A stretch of DNA of 6,233 nucleotides from Methanoregula sp. (lineage in GTDB: Archaea > Halobacteriota > Methanomicrobia > Methanomicrobiales > Methanospirillaceae): assembly GCF_002835825.1 (NCBI RefSeq), contig NZ_PIZH01000104.1, positions 1 through 6,233 on the forward strand. The letters are read 5' to 3'. The notes beneath the pieces were generated by a model. It was not told the DNA's origin. It ran no database searches and saw only the letters and a program-made list of their open reading frames with translations. A program made the position numbers and the translations under genes. Position 1 is the stretch's first letter. Each line of letters begins with the position of its first letter. Positions 4,465 to 6,233 of the stretch are shown piece after piece.

Positions 4465-5652
4465 ATGACCATCATTGAGGTAATCGAGCTGCGGACGATT
4501 CTTGACAGCCGGGGCAACCCGACGGTCGAGGCGGACGTGTACACGGGGAGCGGCCACGGCAGGTCGGCAGCCCCGAGCGGCGCCAGTACGGGCTCGCTTG
4601 AGGCAAAGGTGAAGCCTCCGGCAGAAGCGGTGGATAACGCCCTCCAGAACGTGATCCCGGCCCTCATCGGCATGGACGCGCTGGACCAGGAGAGTTTCGA
4701 CGAGCAGCTCCGGGACATCGATGGTACCGCTGACTTCTCAGGGATCGGTGCGAACATTGCCGTCGCCCTCTCGCTTGCAAACGCGAAGGCAGCAGCCGTA
4801 TCACTCGGCCAGCCGCTCTTCCGCTACCTTGGCGGGGCGTTTTGTAAGGAGATGCCGCTCCCGCTCGGGAATGTCATCGGCGGCGGCGCCCATGCGGCGA
4901 ACGCGACCGAGATCCAGGAGTTCCTCATCGTCCCCGGGGATGCAGCGGATGCAGAAGAGGCAGTCTTTGCGAATGCTGCCGTCCACCGCACGGTGAAGGC
5001 ACTCTTAAAGAAGAAAGGAATTGCCGCTGGCAAGGGTGATGAGGGTGCATGGGCACCGCAGATCGACGATGCCCTCGCATTTGAGCTCATTGCCGAAGCG
5101 GCCGGAATAGTCGCCGACGAGATGAAAGTCTCGGTCGATATGGGTATCGATGTTGCGGCGAGCCAGATGTGGGACGGGAAAGCATACAAGTACCGCAAGA
5201 CCACGCGCTCGACCGAGGACCAGATCGCCTATATCGCGGAACTCGTGGACAAGTACAACCTTGTCTACGTGGAAGATCCCCTCCACGAGGACGACTTCGA
5301 CGCGTTCGCGGAACTCACCAGCCAGGTCGGCAACCGCTGCCTGGTCTGCGGCGACGATATCTTCGTCACGCAGGTCGAACGCATCCAGCAGGGCATCGAG
5401 TGCGATGCTGCAAACTGCGTCTTAATCAAGCCCAACCAGGTGGGCACCCTCACCGACACGTTCGATGCGGTGCAGCTCGCCCACCAGAACGGCCTGGACA
5501 CGGTGATGAGCCACCGGTCCGGTGAAACCACCGATACCACCATCGCCCACCTTGCAACGGCATTCTCCTGCGTATTCTTAAAGTGCGGGATTGTCGGCGG
5601 GGAGCGCATTGCAAAATTAAACGAACTGATACGCATCGAGGAACAGCTATGA
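4465..5652 (+). CDS. eno: Enolase (phosphopyruvate hydratase), shortened variant
   Basis: Enolase interconverts 2-phosphoglycerate and phosphoenolpyruvate in cytoplasmic glycolysis/gluconeogenesis. In a methanogen the biosynthetic direction matters most. The product has 395 residues, shorter than the usual 410-430. Visible core: [14 protein letters not shown] (12-25), PSGASTG loop (37-43), H143, E152 (IQEF), the general acid/base pair E193 (GDEG) and K322 (IKPNQVGT), probable Mg ligands D229, E270 and D297, then SHRSGET (349-355) and K373. Two departures stand out. The ELRDGD...RYLGKGV stretch that normally follows ASTG is missing (sequence goes [16 protein letters not shown]). The usual IKTG near the C terminus reads LKCG, and the following SRSER-like segment is degenerate ([13 protein letters not shown]). 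All catalytic residues appear present, so an active enzyme is likely. A GGAG site at 4451-4454 precedes the ATG. The stop overlaps rps2 (ATGA). Confidence 0.93.
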   Translation: MTIIEVIELRTILDSRGNPTVEADVYTGSGHGRSAAPSGASTGSLEAKVKPPAEAVDNALQNVIPALIGMDALDQESFDEQLRDIDGTADFSGIGANIAVALSLANAKAAAVSLGQPLFRYLGGAFCKEMPLPLGNVIGGGAHAANATEIQEFLIVPGDAADAEEAVFANAAVHRTVKALLKKKGIAAGKGDEGAWAPQIDDALAFELIAEAAGIVADEMKVSVDMGIDVAASQMWDGKAYKYRKTTRSTEDQIAYIAELVDKYNLVYVEDPLHEDDFDAFAELTSQVGNRCLVCGDDIFVTQVERIQQGIECDAANCVLIKPNQVGTLTDTFDAVQLAHQNGLDTVMSHRSGETTDTTIAHLATAFSCVFLKCGIVGGERIAKLNELIRIEEQL

Positions 5653-6233
5653 CCCAAGCAACAGAAATGGAAATTGAACTGAAAGAACCGCTCATCCCCG
5701 TCGAGGAGTACCTCGCAGCCGGTGTCCACATCGGCACCCAGCAGAAGAGCGAGGACATGAAGAAGTTCATCTACCGCGTCCGCGGCGATGGCCTCTACAT
5801 TCTCGACATCCGCGAGACCGACAACCGGATCAAGACTGCCGCGAAGTTCTTAAGCCAGTACGAGGCCCCGAACATCCTCGTCGTTACGTCCCGGCAGTAC
5901 GGCCAGTACCCGGCCAAGAAGTTCGCCGACACCATCGGCGCCATGTCCGCAACCGGCCGGTTCATCCCGGGCCTTTTGACAAACCCTGTCCTTGACGGTT
6001 ATATCGAGCCGCAGGTTGTCGTTGTCACTGACCCGATCGGCGATGCGCAGGTCATCAACGAGGCAGTCCAGTGCGGGATCCCCGTCCTTGCGCTCTGCGA
6101 CACCAACAACATGACGAAGTTTGTTGATCTCGTCATCCCGACCAACAACAAGGGTCGCAAGGCGCTCTCGATGATCTACTTCCTCTTAACCCGCGAGATG
6201 CTCCGGCTCCGCGGTATCTCCACAGCGCTCACC
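5649..6233 (+). CDS. rps2: 30S ribosomal protein S2 (uS2), 3' end beyond the window
   Basis: S2 joins the small subunit late, binding between head and body near the mRNA exit, and corresponds to eukaryotic SA/p40. The frame is open from the ATG at 5649 to the last base, giving 195 residues. Archaeal S2 proteins are usually a little over 200 residues, so only the tail should be missing. Recognisable parts are the [33 protein letters not shown] start (22-54) and the [13 protein letters not shown] segment (81-93). Next come [11 protein letters not shown] (103-112), [31 protein letters not shown] (124-154) and [23 protein letters not shown] (163-185). The window ends in [12 protein letters not shown] (5638-5641) precedes the ATG by 7 nt. 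The ATG overlaps the eno TGA as ATGA, suggesting translational coupling. A second in-frame ATG (5667) is less well placed. Confidence 0.96.
   Translation, partial: MTQATEMEIELKEPLIPVEEYLAAGVHIGTQQKSEDMKKFIYRVRGDGLYILDIRETDNRIKTAAKFLSQYEAPNILVVTSRQYGQYPAKKFADTIGAMSATGRFIPGLLTNPVLDGYIEPQVVVVTDPIGDAQVINEAVQCGIPVLALCDTNNMTKFVDLVIPTNNKGRKALSMIYFLLTREMLRLRGISTALT

Noticed and set aside
1..6233. Mobile element, defence island or other novel multi-gene system
   Set aside because: Every open region from 290 onwards is explained by conserved translation, transcription and enolase genes or tRNAs with short spacers. No transposase, integrase, terminal repeats or unexplained gene is present.

Overview
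The window is archaeal and almost certainly comes from a euryarchaeal methanogen of the class Methanomicrobia. A Methanomicrobiales (Methanoregula-like) source is my best guess, but that rank is inference. The supporting evidence is the order of ribosomal-protein and RNA polymerase genes, archaeal-type proteins (S13p, S4p, S11p, L18e, RpoD, RpoN, RpoK), two tRNA genes without encoded CCA, TATA-like promoter elements, strong Shine-Dalgarno sites, and an RpoD carrying a complete eight-cysteine double [4Fe-4S] ferredoxin insert. All genes are on the + strand.

Layout: 1-289 is a non-coding, comparatively AT-rich leader. It has TATA-like boxes, a 2 x 56 bp degenerate tandem repeat that can fold into hairpins, and a perfect 7-bp hairpin. 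It is followed by tRNA-Ser(GCT) (290-373), rps13 (408-869), rps4 (872-1471), rps11 (1475-1873), rpoD/rpo3 (1873-2703), rpl18e (2700-3065), rpl13 (3073-3501), rps9 (3512-3913), rpoN/rpo10 with a TTG start (3944-4132), tRNA-Pro(CGG) (4157-4231), rpoK/rpo6 (4278-4451), eno (4465-5652) and the 5' part of rps2 (5649 to the window end, reading frame still open).

This is the widely conserved archaeal 'alpha-operon'-type cluster. It makes small- and large-subunit ribosomal proteins together with three RNA polymerase subunits (Rpo3 of the assembly platform, Rpo10 which binds near it, and Rpo6). Two tRNAs are embedded in it, and enolase travels with S2. Gaps between genes are short (2-46 nt) or negative (TGATG or ATGA overlaps at rps11/rpoD, rpoD/rpl18e and eno/rps2). 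No convincing internal promoter is visible, so transcription probably starts upstream of tRNA-Ser and runs through the set. The tRNAs would then be cut out by RNase P and tRNase Z, splitting the transcript into a tRNA-Ser leader, an rps13-rpoN segment and an rpoK-rps2 segment.

Nothing here looks like a mobile element, CRISPR array, defence system or horizontally acquired island. The parts that go beyond a housekeeping annotation are the repeated, structured leader upstream of tRNA-Ser, the Fe-S RpoD, the shortened and divergent enolase, the TTG start of rpoN, and the interleaving of tRNAs with mRNA genes.
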